A stretch of 64,000 nucleotides of DNA from Psychromonas aquimarina ATCC BAA-1526. GTDB taxonomy: Bacteria > Pseudomonadota > Gammaproteobacteria > Enterobacterales > Psychromonadaceae. Positions 1-9,963 of the stretch are shown piece after piece. Within the stretch, counting starts at the first letter, position 1; each line of letters starts with the position of its first letter. Under the pieces are notes generated by a model. It made no database searches. It was not told where the DNA came from and was given only the letters and a program-made list of their open reading frames with translations. The stretch spans positions 48,072 to 112,071 of the forward strand of contig NZ_AUAM01000017.1 in assembly GCF_000428725.1 (NCBI RefSeq). Reading direction: 5' to 3'. The position numbers and the translations under genes were made by a program.

Positions 1-284
1 TTTCTTCAGCTTCCTATAGTATCGGCGGTAAATCAGGTACGGCACAGATAATCAGCATTAAAAAAGATGAAGTTTATGATGCCGATAAAATAGATGAGCG
101 CCATCGTGATAATGCCATGTTTGTTGCCTTTGCCCCGTTTGAGGAGCCGGAAATAGTCACAACCGTTATCTTAGAGAATGCCGGGGGCGGCAGCAGCCAG
201 GCGGCTCCTATCGTACGTGCTTTATTTGATGAGCATTTTGATCATTTAACGCCAACTTCTACAGTTAAGTCACTAGGTCTTTAA
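1..284 (+). CDS. mrdA: Penicillin-binding protein 2, C-terminal fragment
   Basis: This is the 3' end of the elongasome transpeptidase PBP2. It cross-links peptidoglycan at the inner membrane during lateral wall growth, together with RodA. The open frame (codons in phase with position 3) carries KSGTAQ near its start. This is the KTG-type third active-site box of class B PBPs, here with Ser as is typical of PBP2. It then reads through a [12 protein letters not shown] stretch and a [12 protein letters not shown] motif close to the C-terminus. The stop at 282-284 lies two bases before the rodA start, which is the canonical mrdA-rodA-rlpA order. The 5' part is outside the window, so only the end can be described. 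Confidence 0.93.
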   Translation, partial: SSASYSIGGKSGTAQIISIKKDEVYDADKIDERHRDNAMFVAFAPFEEPEIVTTVILENAGGGSSQAAPIVRALFDEHFDHLTPTSTVKSLGL

Positions 285-286
285 CC

Positions 287-1387
287 ATGGTCAGCACCCA
301 AGCTCAGAAAAGTATTTTCTATCGTCTGCATATCGATCCCTATTTATTACTGGGCATCTTTTCGTTAATGGGATTAAGTCTGACCGTCCTCTATTCAGTG
401 GCCGGTTATGAGATGATCATCAGGCAGCTTATCCGCTTAGGTATTGCCCTGAGTGTCATGCTTATAATGGCGCAGCTCACGCCGGAATTTTACCAGCGCT
501 GGACACCCGCTATATTTATTATATGTGTATTAATGTTAATCGCAGTATTAGCTTTCGGACACACGGGTAAAGGGGCGCAGCGCTGGTTAGATCTGGGCTT
601 TACCAAGTTTCAGCCTTCGGAAATAATGAAGCTGATCATGCCTTTTATGGTCGCTTATTATATCAGCCAGTACACCCTGCCCCCGCGTTTAAAACACACA
701 TTTATCGCCCTGTTAATTGTTATTATTCCAACTCTGCTGATTGCTAAACAGCCGGATTTAGGCACCTCAATTTTAGTGGCGTCTTCGGGAATATTTGTAC
801 TTTTTCTTTCCGGTATTTCCTGGCTTTATATTGGAGCGGCAGCCGGCGCAATACTCGCATTTGTACCGGTGCTGTGGTTTTATTTAATGCATGATTATCA
901 GCGAGGCCGGGTACTAACCCTGTTCAATCCGGAAGCCGATCCGCTCGGGGCGGGTTACCATATTATTCAGTCTAAGATTGCCATCGGTTCAGGTGGAGTA
1001 TGGGGTAAAGGCTGGCTGGACGGCACCCAGTCACAACTGGAGTTCCTGCCCGAGCGGCATACCGACTTTATCTTTTCGGTTTTCTCCGAAGAGTTTGGTT
1101 TTGTTGGTATTCTGCTGTTATTAACTATTTATCTGTTGATTATGGGGCGCGGATTATGGATTGCTAATCAGGCACAGGACGCCTTTACAAAATTAGTCGC
1201 CGGCAGCATCACCCTGACCTTCTTTGTATACGTGTTTGTAAATATCGGCATGGTCAGCGGCATATTACCTGTAGTGGGGGTACCGCTGCCTTTAATCAGC
1301 TACGGCGGGACTTCGATTGTTACCCTGCTGGCCGGTTTCGGCGTATTAATGTCAATCAATACTCATAAACGTTTTAATATTAAATAA
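287..1387 (+). CDS. rodA: Peptidoglycan glycosyltransferase RodA (SEDS family)
   Basis: RodA polymerises glycan strands from lipid II in the elongasome, paired with PBP2. The 366-residue protein has about ten hydrophobic segments and the SEDS hallmarks: GAQRWLDLG with KFQPSEIMK near residues 95-115, KQPDLGTS near 155, and the C-terminal [13 protein letters not shown]. Length matches the family (about 370). The ATG lies two bases after the mrdA stop, so the two are translationally coupled. rlpA follows after 7 bases. Nothing unusual is seen. Confidence 0.96.
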   Translation: MVSTQAQKSIFYRLHIDPYLLLGIFSLMGLSLTVLYSVAGYEMIIRQLIRLGIALSVMLIMAQLTPEFYQRWTPAIFIICVLMLIAVLAFGHTGKGAQRWLDLGFTKFQPSEIMKLIMPFMVAYYISQYTLPPRLKHTFIALLIVIIPTLLIAKQPDLGTSILVASSGIFVLFLSGISWLYIGAAAGAILAFVPVLWFYLMHDYQRGRVLTLFNPEADPLGAGYHIIQSKIAIGSGGVWGKGWLDGTQSQLEFLPERHTDFIFSVFSEEFGFVGILLLLTIYLLIMGRGLWIANQAQDAFTKLVAGSITLTFFVYVFVNIGMVSGILPVVGVPLPLISYGGTSIVTLLAGFGVLMSINTHKRFNIK

Positions 1388-1394
1388 GAAGAAT

Positions 1395-2168
1395 ATGACC
1401 CTATTTAAAGCATTCTCAGCACTATTACTAATACTTATGCTTCAGGCATGCAGTTCATCGGACGGCCGCTATCAGTATAAAGATGATCACAGTCCTTCTG
1501 ATATTCCGCCGCTGAATCATGTTGAAGATGTCAACCCTCGTTATGAACCCTACTCACGAGGCGGTAATAAAGACTACACAGTGCGGGGAAAAAACTACAA
1601 GGTACTGAGAGGTGTTAGTGAATTTAATGAACAGGGATATGCTTCCTGGTACGGTAATAAATTCCATGGCCATCTGACGTCTAACGGCGAACGCTATAAT
1701 ATGTTTGCCATGAGTGCCGCCCATAAAAACCTTCCTTTACCAAGTTATGTGCAGGTCACTAACCTGGAAAACAATAAACAGATTATTGTACGTGTTAATG
1801 ACCGCGGACCGTTTCATGAAGGGCGCATTATCGACCTTTCCTACGCGGCGGCGCAGAAACTGGATATGCTCCAGTCCGGCACGGCAAAGGTAAAAATTAA
1901 ATTATTACATTTCAGCAAAGAGGAAGATGCGGCCAATAATTTTAACGGTTTGTATTACATCCAGTATTTAGTGACCTCCCTGCCCGGCAAAGCTGATGAT
2001 TTAGGTAGAAAGTTGAGTGATTCTCTGCAGGTTAACAGTTTATTTGTTAAAGAAAATCAACAGTATAAATTACGTTTAGGGCCCTTCAGCAGCCCCCTGA
2101 AAGCTCAGGAACTGCTGGCCGAAGTGCAGACTGATTACCCTAACGCTTTTATTATCCATAATAAATAA
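1395..2168 (+). CDS. rlpA: RlpA lipoprotein, septal-ring lytic transglycosylase with SPOR domain
   Basis: RlpA is an outer-membrane lipoprotein that cleaves denuded glycan strands. A hydrophobic leader ends in the lipobox LQAC (Cys near residue 19). The double-psi beta-barrel domain spans about residues 75-170, with GYASWYGNKFHG, TSNGERYNMFAMSAAHK and VRVNDRGPFHEGRIIDLS, including the catalytic Asp of NDRGPF. A SPOR-type peptidoglycan-binding domain occupies about residues 183-257 (YIQYLVTS ... LRLGPFSSPLKAQELL). At 257 residues it is shorter than E. coli RlpA, mainly through a shorter linker. It is the last gene before a convergent terminator shared with pmbA. Confidence 0.93.
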   Translation: MTLFKAFSALLLILMLQACSSSDGRYQYKDDHSPSDIPPLNHVEDVNPRYEPYSRGGNKDYTVRGKNYKVLRGVSEFNEQGYASWYGNKFHGHLTSNGERYNMFAMSAAHKNLPLPSYVQVTNLENNKQIIVRVNDRGPFHEGRIIDLSYAAAQKLDMLQSGTAKVKIKLLHFSKEEDAANNFNGLYYIQYLVTSLPGKADDLGRKLSDSLQVNSLFVKENQQYKLRLGPFSSPLKAQELLAEVQTDYPNAFIIHNK

Positions 2169-2171
2169 AAA

Positions 2172-2190
2172 AGCCTGCAGAATGCAGGCT
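2172..2190. terminator. Terminator hairpin between convergent rlpA and pmbA
   Basis: Stem AGCCTGCA/TGCAGGCT with a GAA loop. The A-tract on the left makes a run of T on the minus strand, so it is strongest for pmbA. It probably also stops rlpA, where the trailing tract is only CTCTT. Confidence 0.8.
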
Positions 2191-2213
2191 CTCTTAAAGA
2201 CACTACTAAAAGA

Positions 2214-3539
2214 TTATTCGCCGGCAATTTTCATTTTATTAATTAAAATGGAGCCGGTTTTCAAGCTGCTGCGCGGATCAATATCAGAAGCAACTGCCTC
2301 AATGCCCATAAACATCTCTTTAAGGTTACCGGCAATGGTAATTTCATGAACCGGGTAAGCGATCACACCGTTTTCAATCCAGAAACCTGATGCACCGCGA
2401 GAATAATCACCGGTCACCATATTCACTCCCTGGCCCATTAATTCAGTAACAAACAGCCCGGTTCCCATCTCTTTAAGCAGCCCCGCTAAATCTAAACCAC
2501 TGTTTTTCACAAACCAGTTATGGATACCACCAGCATGACCGGTACTAGGCATATTTAATTTACGGGCGGCATAGCCGGTTAACAGATAAGTCTGCAGTAC
2601 GCCGTCTTCAATAATATTGCGCTTAAATGTTTTCCCGCCCTCCTGATCATAAGGCGAACTTGCAATGCCTTTATGCAGATGGGGTTTTTCAGAAATCTGC
2701 ATCCACTCTGGGAATACCTGTGTGTCTAAACGGTCGAGCAGGAAAGTTGACTTCTTATAAATACTGCTGCCGCTGATTGCACCGACTAAATGCCCGAATA
2801 AACCACTGGCAACCTCAGGTGCAAAAATTACCGGGCTTTCCTGAGTTTTTATTTTTGCGGCGCCTAAACGCTCAACAGTGCGTTTTACTGCCTGCTCGGC
2901 AACCCACTGAGGTGTGAACATATCATTGATATCACGTGCACTGCTATAGCTGTAGTCACGCTGCATATCATCTTTATCCTGGCCGATCAGCATACAGCTT
3001 AAGCTATGGTGACTGCTGGCATAGCTATGCAGAAAGCCATGACTGTTACCGTATACCTTAAGACTGGAATGGCTGTTAAAACCCGCACCGTCTGAGTTTA
3101 CAATACGCTCATCGCTGGAGAGGGCAATATCTTCACACTGCTTGGCAATATCCAGCAGCTCAGTGGTACTATGGCTGCTCGGATGATAAAGATCTAAATC
3201 TAACGGGTCATCCTCTAAGCTGTCCGTTTCCAGCAGACCGGCATAGGGATCGTTGCTGGTGTATTTAGCGATATCAACAGCCGCCTTAACGCTGGATTTT
3301 ATTGCATCAGCACTTAAATCTGCCGTAGAAGCACTGCCTTTACAATGATTAACATAAACACTGATACCCATTGCACCATCATGATTAAACTCGATATTCT
3401 CAACTTCACCTAAACGTGTATTAACAGAAATACCCGATGTTTTGCCTAATGCAACTTCTGCCTGGTCGACACCTAACTGTTTTGCAATTGCTAACGCTTC
3501 ATTAACAGCATCTTCGAGTTGTTGCTTCTGTTCGATCAT
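2214..3539 (-). CDS. pmbA: PmbA/TldE, subunit of the TldD-TldE metalloprotease
   Basis: PmbA (TldE) is the non-metal partner of TldD in a cytoplasmic protease complex. In enterobacteria it matures microcin B17 and degrades the CcdA antitoxin. The protein has the family pattern: EVALGKTSGISVNTRLGEVENIEF at the N-terminus, SDGAGFNSHSS in the middle, and GDYSRGASGFWIENG then EITIAGNL at the C-terminus. It lacks a HExxH motif, as expected for TldE. The frame extends 17 codons upstream to 3590, but ATG at 3539 (MIEQKQQL) gives about 441 residues, close to E. coli PmbA. Neither start has a strong, well-spaced ribosome site. tldD lies 4 kb away rather than adjacent. darP is divergent. Confidence 0.93.
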   Translation of the reverse strand: MIEQKQQLEDAVNEALAIAKQLGVDQAEVALGKTSGISVNTRLGEVENIEFNHDGAMGISVYVNHCKGSASTADLSADAIKSSVKAAVDIAKYTSNDPYAGLLETDSLEDDPLDLDLYHPSSHSTTELLDIAKQCEDIALSSDERIVNSDGAGFNSHSSLKVYGNSHGFLHSYASSHHSLSCMLIGQDKDDMQRDYSYSSARDINDMFTPQWVAEQAVKRTVERLGAAKIKTQESPVIFAPEVASGLFGHLVGAISGSSIYKKSTFLLDRLDTQVFPEWMQISEKPHLHKGIASSPYDQEGGKTFKRNIIEDGVLQTYLLTGYAARKLNMPSTGHAGGIHNWFVKNSGLDLAGLLKEMGTGLFVTELMGQGVNMVTGDYSRGASGFWIENGVIAYPVHEITIAGNLKEMFMGIEAVASDIDPRSSLKTGSILINKMKIAGE

Positions 3540-3667
3540 GATTAATACACCACTTACATAAGAATTTAATTGAAGGGCAAAGAATAACATGCTTTAGGAC
3601 AAGCTTCCTCCGATGATGTTATAATGTGATTAATTATTTCCCGTTAATCATGATAGAAAATTACCCT

Positions 3668-4177
3668 ATGAATAAAAAAGTCGAAGAAGTATTTGAAGAA
3701 GAAGAGATCAGTAAATCTCAAATTAAACGCGAAGCAGAAGCCCTGAAACTGATCGGCCGTCAGTTAGTTGAATTAAACAAAAAGCAATTAGCACAGATTC
3801 CCGGCAGTGAACTGCTTTTTCACGGCATCGAAGTTGCTCATAAAATTTCAGGTAAACATGAAGCTCTGCGCCGCCAGATTCAGTATATCGGTAAAGTATT
3901 ACGTAACGAAGATGTTGATGCCATTACAGCAGCCCTTGATAAACTAAATAATAAACATCAGCAGTTAACACGTGCGACACAGAATTTAGAAGCATTACGT
4001 GATGAGCTCATTGCCCAGGGTGATACAAAAATCAATGAATTGTTAGAAAATTACCCGACACTTGAGCGCCAGAAGTTACGTCAGCTGGTGCGCCAGGCAA
4101 ATAAAGAGTTAAAAACTGAAAAACCAGCTAAAGCAGCCAAAGAGCTGTTTACCTATTTAAAACCAGTCTGCCTGTAA
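3668..4177 (+). CDS. darP: DarP (YjgA), 50S ribosomal subunit maturation factor
   Basis: DarP binds late 50S precursors and assists maturation of the peptidyl-transferase centre. The match to the YjgA family is clear: SKSQIKREAEALKLIGRQLV, RRQIQYIGKVLRNEDVDAI and a C-terminal RQKLRQLVRQANKE with KAAKELFTYLK. The frame is open from a GTG at 3626. The ATG at 3668 (MNKKVEEVFEEEE) gives 169 residues and begins with the acidic stretch typical of the family, so I prefer it. The divergent pairing with pmbA (yjgA-pmbA) is also found in E. coli. Confidence 0.92.
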   Translation: MNKKVEEVFEEEEISKSQIKREAEALKLIGRQLVELNKKQLAQIPGSELLFHGIEVAHKISGKHEALRRQIQYIGKVLRNEDVDAITAALDKLNNKHQQLTRATQNLEALRDELIAQGDTKINELLENYPTLERQKLRQLVRQANKELKTEKPAKAAKELFTYLKPVCL

Positions 4178-4190
4178 AGCAGATAAAAAA

Positions 4191-4215
4191 AGGGAAAGTG
4201 TCTAACACTTTCCCT
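4191..4215. terminator. Bidirectional terminator between darP and the chemoreceptor gene
   Basis: A perfect 11-bp stem (AGGGAAAGTGT/ACACTTTCCCT, loop CTA) is preceded by an A-run and followed by an AT-rich tract. It can serve both convergent genes. Confidence 0.85.
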
Positions 4216-4245
4216 ATTATTTAAATTCTTACAATTATAATAAAA

Positions 4246-6315
4246 CTATAATTTGAATTTACTCACTAAAGCATTTAACTGTGAATTTGCTGTAGCAAGA
4301 TTCTGTGTGCTGTCGGCGGCGGCCTGAGCATTGACAGTCAGCTCCTGCACCATCTCATGAATATTACTCATATTACGGCTAACTTCTTCACTCACAGAAC
4401 TCTGCTCTTCCGATGCCGTTGCAATCTGCGTGCTGAGATCATTAATTTCAACAATAAAGTCAGTCATTGCATCTAAACTTCCCGTTACCCGTTCGGTATT
4501 TTCGGCAGTAAGCTCGCAGCTGGCTTTAGTGACATCCATAGCGGCAACCGCGCTGGCGGCATCCTGACGTAATGTATTCAGTATGGTATTAATTTCCGCC
4601 GTACTGGTTTGAGTACGCGCGGCCAGTGAACGAACTTCATCAGCTACCACGGCAAACCCTCTGCCCTGCTCACCGGCACGGGCGGCTTCAATAGCGGCAT
4701 TCAGCGCCAGCAGGTTAGTCTGCTCGGCAATTGAACCGATCACACTTAATACACTGATAATCTGCTGCGTGTTTTCATTCATGGTATTAATGCTTGATGA
4801 TGCTGAGTCAACTTCATCCACCAGAGCAATCACACTGTTGGATGCTTCAAGTACTGTCTCTTTTGATAATAACGCTTCATCATTGGCTTTCTGTGTATTA
4901 GTCGCAGTTTCAGAAGCCCCCTGTGCCACGGTTTCAGAGGTTGCGCTCATCTCAGTAATAGCGCTGACAACCTGCTCCGTTTCAGCGGCATGGGCCATTA
5001 ATGCCCTGTTGTTCTGCTCAGACTGAATATTCAGCTGAGTAATACCTTCAGTAATATGCGCAGAGGCCTGTGAAATATCACGAACCATCGACTGCAGATA
5101 AATAATAAAGGTATTAACAGAATTACCTATATCACCCAGCTCGTCATTAGAAACAATATCAATACGTGAAGTTAAATCCGCTTCACCGCTTGATAATGCA
5201 TCGATGCGCTCTTTGAGTACCACTAAACCGCTGACAATAGCACTCACCACCCAGATTGTTATAACAAAAAACAGTACCAGCAGCACTAGCGAGAAAGTAA
5301 TCATCGAGCTGACTTTTTCTTCAAAAATATCTTTAGTAACCCGCGTCAATCCTTCCTGTACAGCAACAATATCACTCTCATAAGCACCGGTTACAACTGT
5401 CCAGCCCCACTCAGGAAATATATGACGGGCATAATTTATTTTTTTCTCAGACTGTCCGGTGGCCGGGTTTTCATAAACAGTTTCAACAACAGCTTCTGGT
5501 CGGCTTCCTATTCCAGCGGCAATGCTTGCGGTGGTGGAGCCTATTGTACCGACAATTTCAGCTTTCGGATGCGCAAGAATTACACCGTTTTTATCCTGCA
5601 CCCAGAAATAACCGTTATCTCCATATTTAGCAACGGTTATTGACTGCAGGGCGGCATCTATTTTGCTCTGCTTAAGCGTGCTGATATATTCGCCGCTGGC
5701 AACAACCAGATCCAGCGGTTTAAAATAGAAAGAAGCCGTGATTTTATCTTCGTTTTTTTGTGTTGTCGGGTTTAAAAATGAATATTCACTAAATCCGATA
5801 TCATTGTTTTTAGCCGCATTTACAACATCCCTGACAAAATATCGGCCGTTAGCACCTTTTTTGTCATAACCGTTCAGGCCGACATTATTTAAATTACTGC
5901 CGTAAGCCTGACTAACCCATGTGCTGGCATTATAAGCAAAGAAATAGCGTCCATTATTCCAGCGGTGGTGATTCAGAAAAGCATAAATACTAGCTTCTGC
6001 TTCAATCTCTGAACTGCTGTTTTCATAAATTTTTTCAATTGTTATTCTAAAAGTCGACATTTCGACTTCTAAATCACGCTTAATATTCTCCAGCTTCGAC
6101 TGCTCATAAAAACCGGTTATAGAACGGGTTACCGTATCAACCTGGCCCTGCAGATTGTTATTAAGCACTTCGGCAAACTTAGTTCTTACGTTACTTTCTT
6201 CAGCTTCAAGTACCGCACTTTCCGTATTTATCAGATAGGTGATAAAGAATCCGCCTATTAATAACAGCGGAACACACAGAGTGATGATAAGCTTTGTCTT
6301 CATCGTAAATTTCAC
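4246..6315 (-). CDS. Methyl-accepting chemotaxis protein with double Cache sensor
   Basis: This is an inner-membrane chemoreceptor that relays periplasmic ligand binding to CheA/CheW. TM1 lies at about residues 8-28. A periplasmic region of about 300 residues holds two Cache-like modules (NNGRYFFAY near 121 with [19 protein letters not shown], then [20 protein letters not shown] with [16 protein letters not shown]). TM2 is near 338-365. HAMP follows ([19 protein letters not shown]), then the signalling domain with the hairpin [35 protein letters not shown]. No NWETF-type C-terminal pentapeptide is present; it ends SKFKL. The start is GTG at 6315, supported by AGGA seven bases upstream; ATG at 6303 is the alternative. 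The ligand cannot be read from sequence. Confidence 0.93.
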   Translation of the reverse strand: MKFTMKTKLIITLCVPLLLIGGFFITYLINTESAVLEAEESNVRTKFAEVLNNNLQGQVDTVTRSITGFYEQSKLENIKRDLEVEMSTFRITIEKIYENSSSEIEAEASIYAFLNHHRWNNGRYFFAYNASTWVSQAYGSNLNNVGLNGYDKKGANGRYFVRDVVNAAKNNDIGFSEYSFLNPTTQKNEDKITASFYFKPLDLVVASGEYISTLKQSKIDAALQSITVAKYGDNGYFWVQDKNGVILAHPKAEIVGTIGSTTASIAAGIGSRPEAVVETVYENPATGQSEKKINYARHIFPEWGWTVVTGAYESDIVAVQEGLTRVTKDIFEEKVSSMITFSLVLLVLFFVITIWVVSAIVSGLVVLKERIDALSSGEADLTSRIDIVSNDELGDIGNSVNTFIIYLQSMVRDISQASAHITEGITQLNIQSEQNNRALMAHAAETEQVVSAITEMSATSETVAQGASETATNTQKANDEALLSKETVLEASNSVIALVDEVDSASSSINTMNENTQQIISVLSVIGSIAEQTNLLALNAAIEAARAGEQGRGFAVVADEVRSLAARTQTSTAEINTILNTLRQDAASAVAAMDVTKASCELTAENTERVTGSLDAMTDFIVEINDLSTQIATASEEQSSVSEEVSRNMSNIHEMVQELTVNAQAAADSTQNLATANSQLNALVSKFKL

Positions 6316-6658
6316 AATATTATCCTTTGTATTTTACTATTTAATCAGCACAAAAATCCCGCGCATTATATAAGGAATTACAACCGGTAAGATTATTTAA
6401 ATATCATTTGTTGCGGCCTTATTTTGACTTATATTGAAAAATGAACATAACAGACAGATATGTAATGGTTTTATGGACATTTGATTGTGCTGACGGCTCG
6501 ATACCCGTGAACTTTACAGAAGAACAAACGCGCACAATCAGTGCTGGCCGTCACCATTGAAGTATCTGAAAGTAGAGTCATTTTTCTTGGAAAAGTACTA
6601 TCCAGCTCAGTAAATAAGATGAACAGCTGAAAATTAGCGGCCGGCTTGAACTACAGAC
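6316..6658. other. Intergenic region, 343 bp, no supported gene
   Basis: This stretch separates the chemoreceptor from the solute-binding protein gene, both on the minus strand. It contains a poor 31-codon reading frame on the plus strand (6465-6560) without a ribosome site, and an 8-bp inverted repeat (GATTGTGC/GCACAATC). I see no RNA gene. The chemoreceptor promoter should lie near its left end. Confidence 0.6.
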
Positions 6659-7411
6659 TTAAAAGCCGTGTTTTTGTAAAATTTCATCGAATGTACCGTC
6701 CTTACGCATCTCTTTCAGGCCATTATTAAAAACCTCTACTTTCTTTGCTGCATTTTCAGTTTTTTTGGATATACATAGATACATCTTCTTATCCTGCAGA
6801 GGAGGGGAAATTGATTCTATCTGCCCGAACATATGCGGCAGATATTTATTAAGCAGATAAAAACCAACAAATTTATCGGCAACGATCAGATCCACCCGTT
6901 CAGCGAGAAGCTTCTTAATATTTATCAGATCCGTTGTTACCTCCTCTTTATGCAGGTAATCTGCAGCGTCAAATTCCGCTGTATTAACAAAGCCCCTCAC
7001 CACACCGATCCGATAAGGTTTTAAATCACTTAATTTCTTATAGGTAATGGAACTGCCTTTAACTTTAAATAAAACAACCGGACCGCTGATTATAGTGTCG
7101 GTGAATAATGATTTATCCTCTCTCTGCTTTGACCAGTATGACGGGAAATAACCATCAAATTCACCATATTCAGCCTGAGTTACCGCTCTTTTCCAGGGTA
7201 AATAAACATATTCAACCTTATAACCTGCGCGCCGGAACGCTTCACGTGTAATTTCAGCCATAAAACCTTCATCGCTGAGCTTCTGACCTATATAGGGTTC
7301 CCATTCAAGAGTGGCAATGCGTATGGTTTTTGTTTTAGTAGCATAAGCCAGAGAAGAGAGGACAAAAGCGATCAGCAGTGTAATCCAAAGCATGCTTATT
7401 TTATGACTCAT
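6659..7411 (-). CDS. Periplasmic solute-binding protein, family 3 (amino-acid type)
   Basis: Secreted 250-residue protein with a signal peptide (MSHKISMLWITLLIAFVLSSLAYA) and the bilobal SBP_bac_3 fold: TIRIATLEWEPYIGQ at the mature N-terminus, GFMAEITREAFRRAGYKVEYVYLPWKRA, FDGYFPSYWSKQRED, and a hinge and second lobe with YRIGVVRGFVNTAEFD and LLAERVDLIVADKF. No permease or ATPase gene is adjacent. It could be an orphan ABC binding protein or a ligand-presenting partner for the neighbouring chemoreceptor; the latter is only suggested by proximity. The family also includes stand-alone proteins of this length that are not transporters. Confidence 0.85.
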   Translation of the reverse strand: MSHKISMLWITLLIAFVLSSLAYATKTKTIRIATLEWEPYIGQKLSDEGFMAEITREAFRRAGYKVEYVYLPWKRAVTQAEYGEFDGYFPSYWSKQREDKSLFTDTIISGPVVLFKVKGSSITYKKLSDLKPYRIGVVRGFVNTAEFDAADYLHKEEVTTDLINIKKLLAERVDLIVADKFVGFYLLNKYLPHMFGQIESISPPLQDKKMYLCISKKTENAAKKVEVFNNGLKEMRKDGTFDEILQKHGF

Positions 7412-7581
7412 CTAAGACTCCTTTTAACAGGCAGAAACAGCGATAACCGGCATAATTAAACAGCAGTTGTGATTAGCAGAACATTACTGTCAATGAACAA
7501 GAGTTTCTCTATTCAACCTTAGTTCAAGCAGTTGTTATTTCAAGCATAAGCAGGGAGGTAAAGCGGTGAGAAAAAATACAA

Positions 7582-7614
7582 ACAGCCTGATTTACTATGC
7601 GAAGTGTCAGGCTG
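7582..7614 (-). terminator. Terminator of the mre-tldD operon
   Basis: Stem ACAGCCTGA/TCAGGCTG with a 16-base loop lies just past the tldD stop. On the minus strand it is followed by TTTGTATTTTTT, as expected for an intrinsic terminator. Confidence 0.7.
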
Positions 7615-7641
7615 CTGTAATGATGCTGTTAGGTTATCAGC

Positions 7642-9087
7642 TTAGTTTGTTCCGCCGACTGTTAACTGATCAATTTTCAGTGACGGCTGGCCGACACCAA
7701 CGGGCACACTCTGCCCCTCTTTACCACAGACTCCAACTCCCGGATCCAGCTTCATATTATTTGCCACCATAGATATCTGCTGCATCGCATCAAAACCGTT
7801 ACCGATTAAGGTTGCGCCTTTAATCGGAGCAGTCACTTTTCCGTCTTCGATTAAGTATGCTTCAGATGCAGAGAAAACAAATTTACCCGAGGTAATATCC
7901 ACCTGGCCGCCGCCGAAATTCGGCGCGTAAATGCCTTTTTTAACGCTGCTGATCAGCTCTTCATGCTCGTATTCACCATTAAGCATAAATGTATTAGTCA
8001 TACGCGGCAGCGGTAAATGTGCATAGGATTCGCGGCGCCCGTTCCCCGTAGGAGCAACTCCCATTAAACGCGCGTTTAATTTATCCTGCATATAACCTTT
8101 TAAAACACCGTTTTCGATTAACACATTACGCTGACCGGGTGTACCTTCATCATCAATATTTAGCGAACCGCGGCGATCGATGATCGAGCCGTCATCAATA
8201 ACAGTACAGTGCTTAGAAGCTACCTGCTCACCAATGCGTCCGGAATAGGCCGATGAACCTTTACGGTTAAAGTCCCCTTCTAAACCGTGACCTACTGCTT
8301 CATGTAATAAAACCCCTGGCCAGCCGGCACCGACAATGACCGGCATTGTTCCGGCAGGCGCATCAACGGCATCGATATTAATAACCGCCTGCTGTACCGC
8401 CTGACGTGCATAGGAAAAGGCCTTAGCCTCCCCCTCTGCGGTATCAGTAAAATAATTCAGATCAAAACGTCCGCCACCGCCGGCACTGCCGCGCTCCCGT
8501 CTGCCCTGTTTTTCAATTAAAACCGAGCAGCTGAAACGCACCAGCGGGCGAATATCAGCGGCTAACGTACCGTCACTGGCGGCCACTAATATCTCTTCAT
8601 AAACAGCATTTAATGACACACTGACTTCACAAACCATAGGATCAAGTGCCCGGGTAAAAATATCCACCTGTTTTAGAAGCTCTATCTTTTTATCACGCGA
8701 TAAGCTCAGCAGAGGATCTGACTCACCGTAAACAGCTCTGTTCTGCTCTGGTAATATCAGTTTGAGCTGTTTTTCCTGACCGCTTTTAGCAATACTTTTA
8801 GCTGCATTAGACGCATCTTTGATTGCTTGGGCAGATATCTGATCCGAATAAGCAAACCCGGTTTTTTCTCCCGATACTGCGCGGATACCCACACCTTTTT
8901 CAATATTGTAACTGCCGTCTTTAACAATACCGTCTTCCAGCAGCCAGAACTCATTACGGCTTGACTGAAAATAAAAGTCTGCATAATCAATCTGACCGGT
9001 ATAAATAGAAGCGAGCCGGGATTCTAAATCACTAAGCTGCAGCTGGGCTGGGGCTAAAAATCGTTCACAGACTTGATCGAAAGACAT
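7642..9087 (-). CDS. tldD: TldD metalloprotease
   Basis: TldD is the zinc-bearing subunit of the TldD-TldE peptidase. The metal motif [12 protein letters not shown] (HExxxH) is present near residue 260. The typical flanking blocks are also there: [55 protein letters not shown] and a C-terminal [18 protein letters not shown]. The length of 481 matches the E. coli protein. It is the last gene of the mreB-to-tldD operon, 33 bases after the nitrilase gene. Its partner pmbA is about 4 kb away on the same strand with its own terminator. Confidence 0.96.
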   Translation of the reverse strand: MSFDQVCERFLAPAQLQLSDLESRLASIYTGQIDYADFYFQSSRNEFWLLEDGIVKDGSYNIEKGVGIRAVSGEKTGFAYSDQISAQAIKDASNAAKSIAKSGQEKQLKLILPEQNRAVYGESDPLLSLSRDKKIELLKQVDIFTRALDPMVCEVSVSLNAVYEEILVAASDGTLAADIRPLVRFSCSVLIEKQGRRERGSAGGGGRFDLNYFTDTAEGEAKAFSYARQAVQQAVINIDAVDAPAGTMPVIVGAGWPGVLLHEAVGHGLEGDFNRKGSSAYSGRIGEQVASKHCTVIDDGSIIDRRGSLNIDDEGTPGQRNVLIENGVLKGYMQDKLNARLMGVAPTGNGRRESYAHLPLPRMTNTFMLNGEYEHEELISSVKKGIYAPNFGGGQVDITSGKFVFSASEAYLIEDGKVTAPIKGATLIGNGFDAMQQISMVANNMKLDPGVGVCGKEGQSVPVGVGQPSLKIDQLTVGGTN

Positions 9088-9120
9088 CTATATTTCCTTT
9101 AAACTTTTAAAACGGCTGTT

Positions 9121-9963
9121 TCATTTCCGACGAAATGAACTGCTAAAACGGTTGTGGCTTACTAAGGGCATTTTTTGCCGAACTTTATTCAGCAGCTGCT
9201 GATTAAACTCGCATTTAATGCTGCCCTCACCATATTGTAACTCTTTAACTACTTCTCCCCAGGGGGAAATTATCATTGAATGCCCGTAGGTTTCTCGGCC
9301 GCAGGGGTGTAAACCTCCCTGGTTGGCGGCCACAATATAACACTGGTTTTCAATAGCACGTGCCTGCAGTAAAGGCAGCCAGTGCGCATCACCGGTAACC
9401 TGGGTAAAGGCGGCCGGCAGCAGTATCACTGCGGCGCCCTGTTCACGTAATGATTGAAATAATGCGGGGAAACGCAGGTCATAACAGATAGCCAGCCCGA
9501 CTTTAACCGAGCTGCCGGCGCTGTGATAATCGAATAACTTTATATCCTGCCCGGCTGTAAATGTATCCGACTCTTTATATAATCCCTTTTTATCCGCAAC
9601 TAAGGCATCAAAAAGATGCATTTTATGATAATAATTAACTAACTCCCCCTGCGGTGAAAAAACCAGGCAGGTGCTGTAAATTTTATTTTCCAGAGCACTT
9701 TTAATCGGGAAACTGCCGCAGACCAAATAGCACTGGTAGTGCACAGCTAGTTCAGCAAGGCGAGTCTGATAATAGCCATCACCTAAATTTTCAGCTAACG
9801 CTAAATAAGTTTCTTTATCAGAAAAGCAAAGTGCATTCTCAGGTATCAGCACCAGCTCGTCTGGCTCAGGAGACCGCTCGGCCAGCAGCCTGATTAACGA
9901 CTGCAGATTGTGCCCGGGAGCAGCGCTGCTGAGCATCTGCACTGCGCATAAATTAAATGCCAT
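9121..9963 (-). CDS. Nitrilase-superfamily amidase (Nit/omega-amidase type)
   Basis: Carbon-nitrogen hydrolase of 280 residues with the Glu-Lys-Cys triad: PENA (Glu about 42), YHKMHLFD (Lys about 113) and AICYDLRFP (Cys about 155). The motif set and length fit the Nit1/Nit2 branch, whose members hydrolyse deaminated glutathione or alpha-keto-glutaramate. Choosing between these needs phylogeny. The start codon overlaps the yhdP stop by one base (TAATG), so the gene is translationally coupled inside the mre operon, a conserved position in Vibrio-like genomes. Confidence 0.88.
   Translation of the reverse strand: MAFNLCAVQMLSSAAPGHNLQSLIRLLAERSPEPDELVLIPENALCFSDKETYLALAENLGDGYYQTRLAELAVHYQCYLVCGSFPIKSALENKIYSTCLVFSPQGELVNYYHKMHLFDALVADKKGLYKESDTFTAGQDIKLFDYHSAGSSVKVGLAICYDLRFPALFQSLREQGAAVILLPAAFTQVTGDAHWLPLLQARAIENQCYIVAANQGGLHPCGRETYGHSMIISPWGEVVKELQYGEGSIKCEFNQQLLNKVRQKMPLVSHNRFSSSFRRK

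Noticed and set aside
6465..6560. 31-codon ORF in the gap before the solute-binding protein gene
   Set aside because: No ribosome site, no recognisable product and no upstream promoter; the length is expected by chance.
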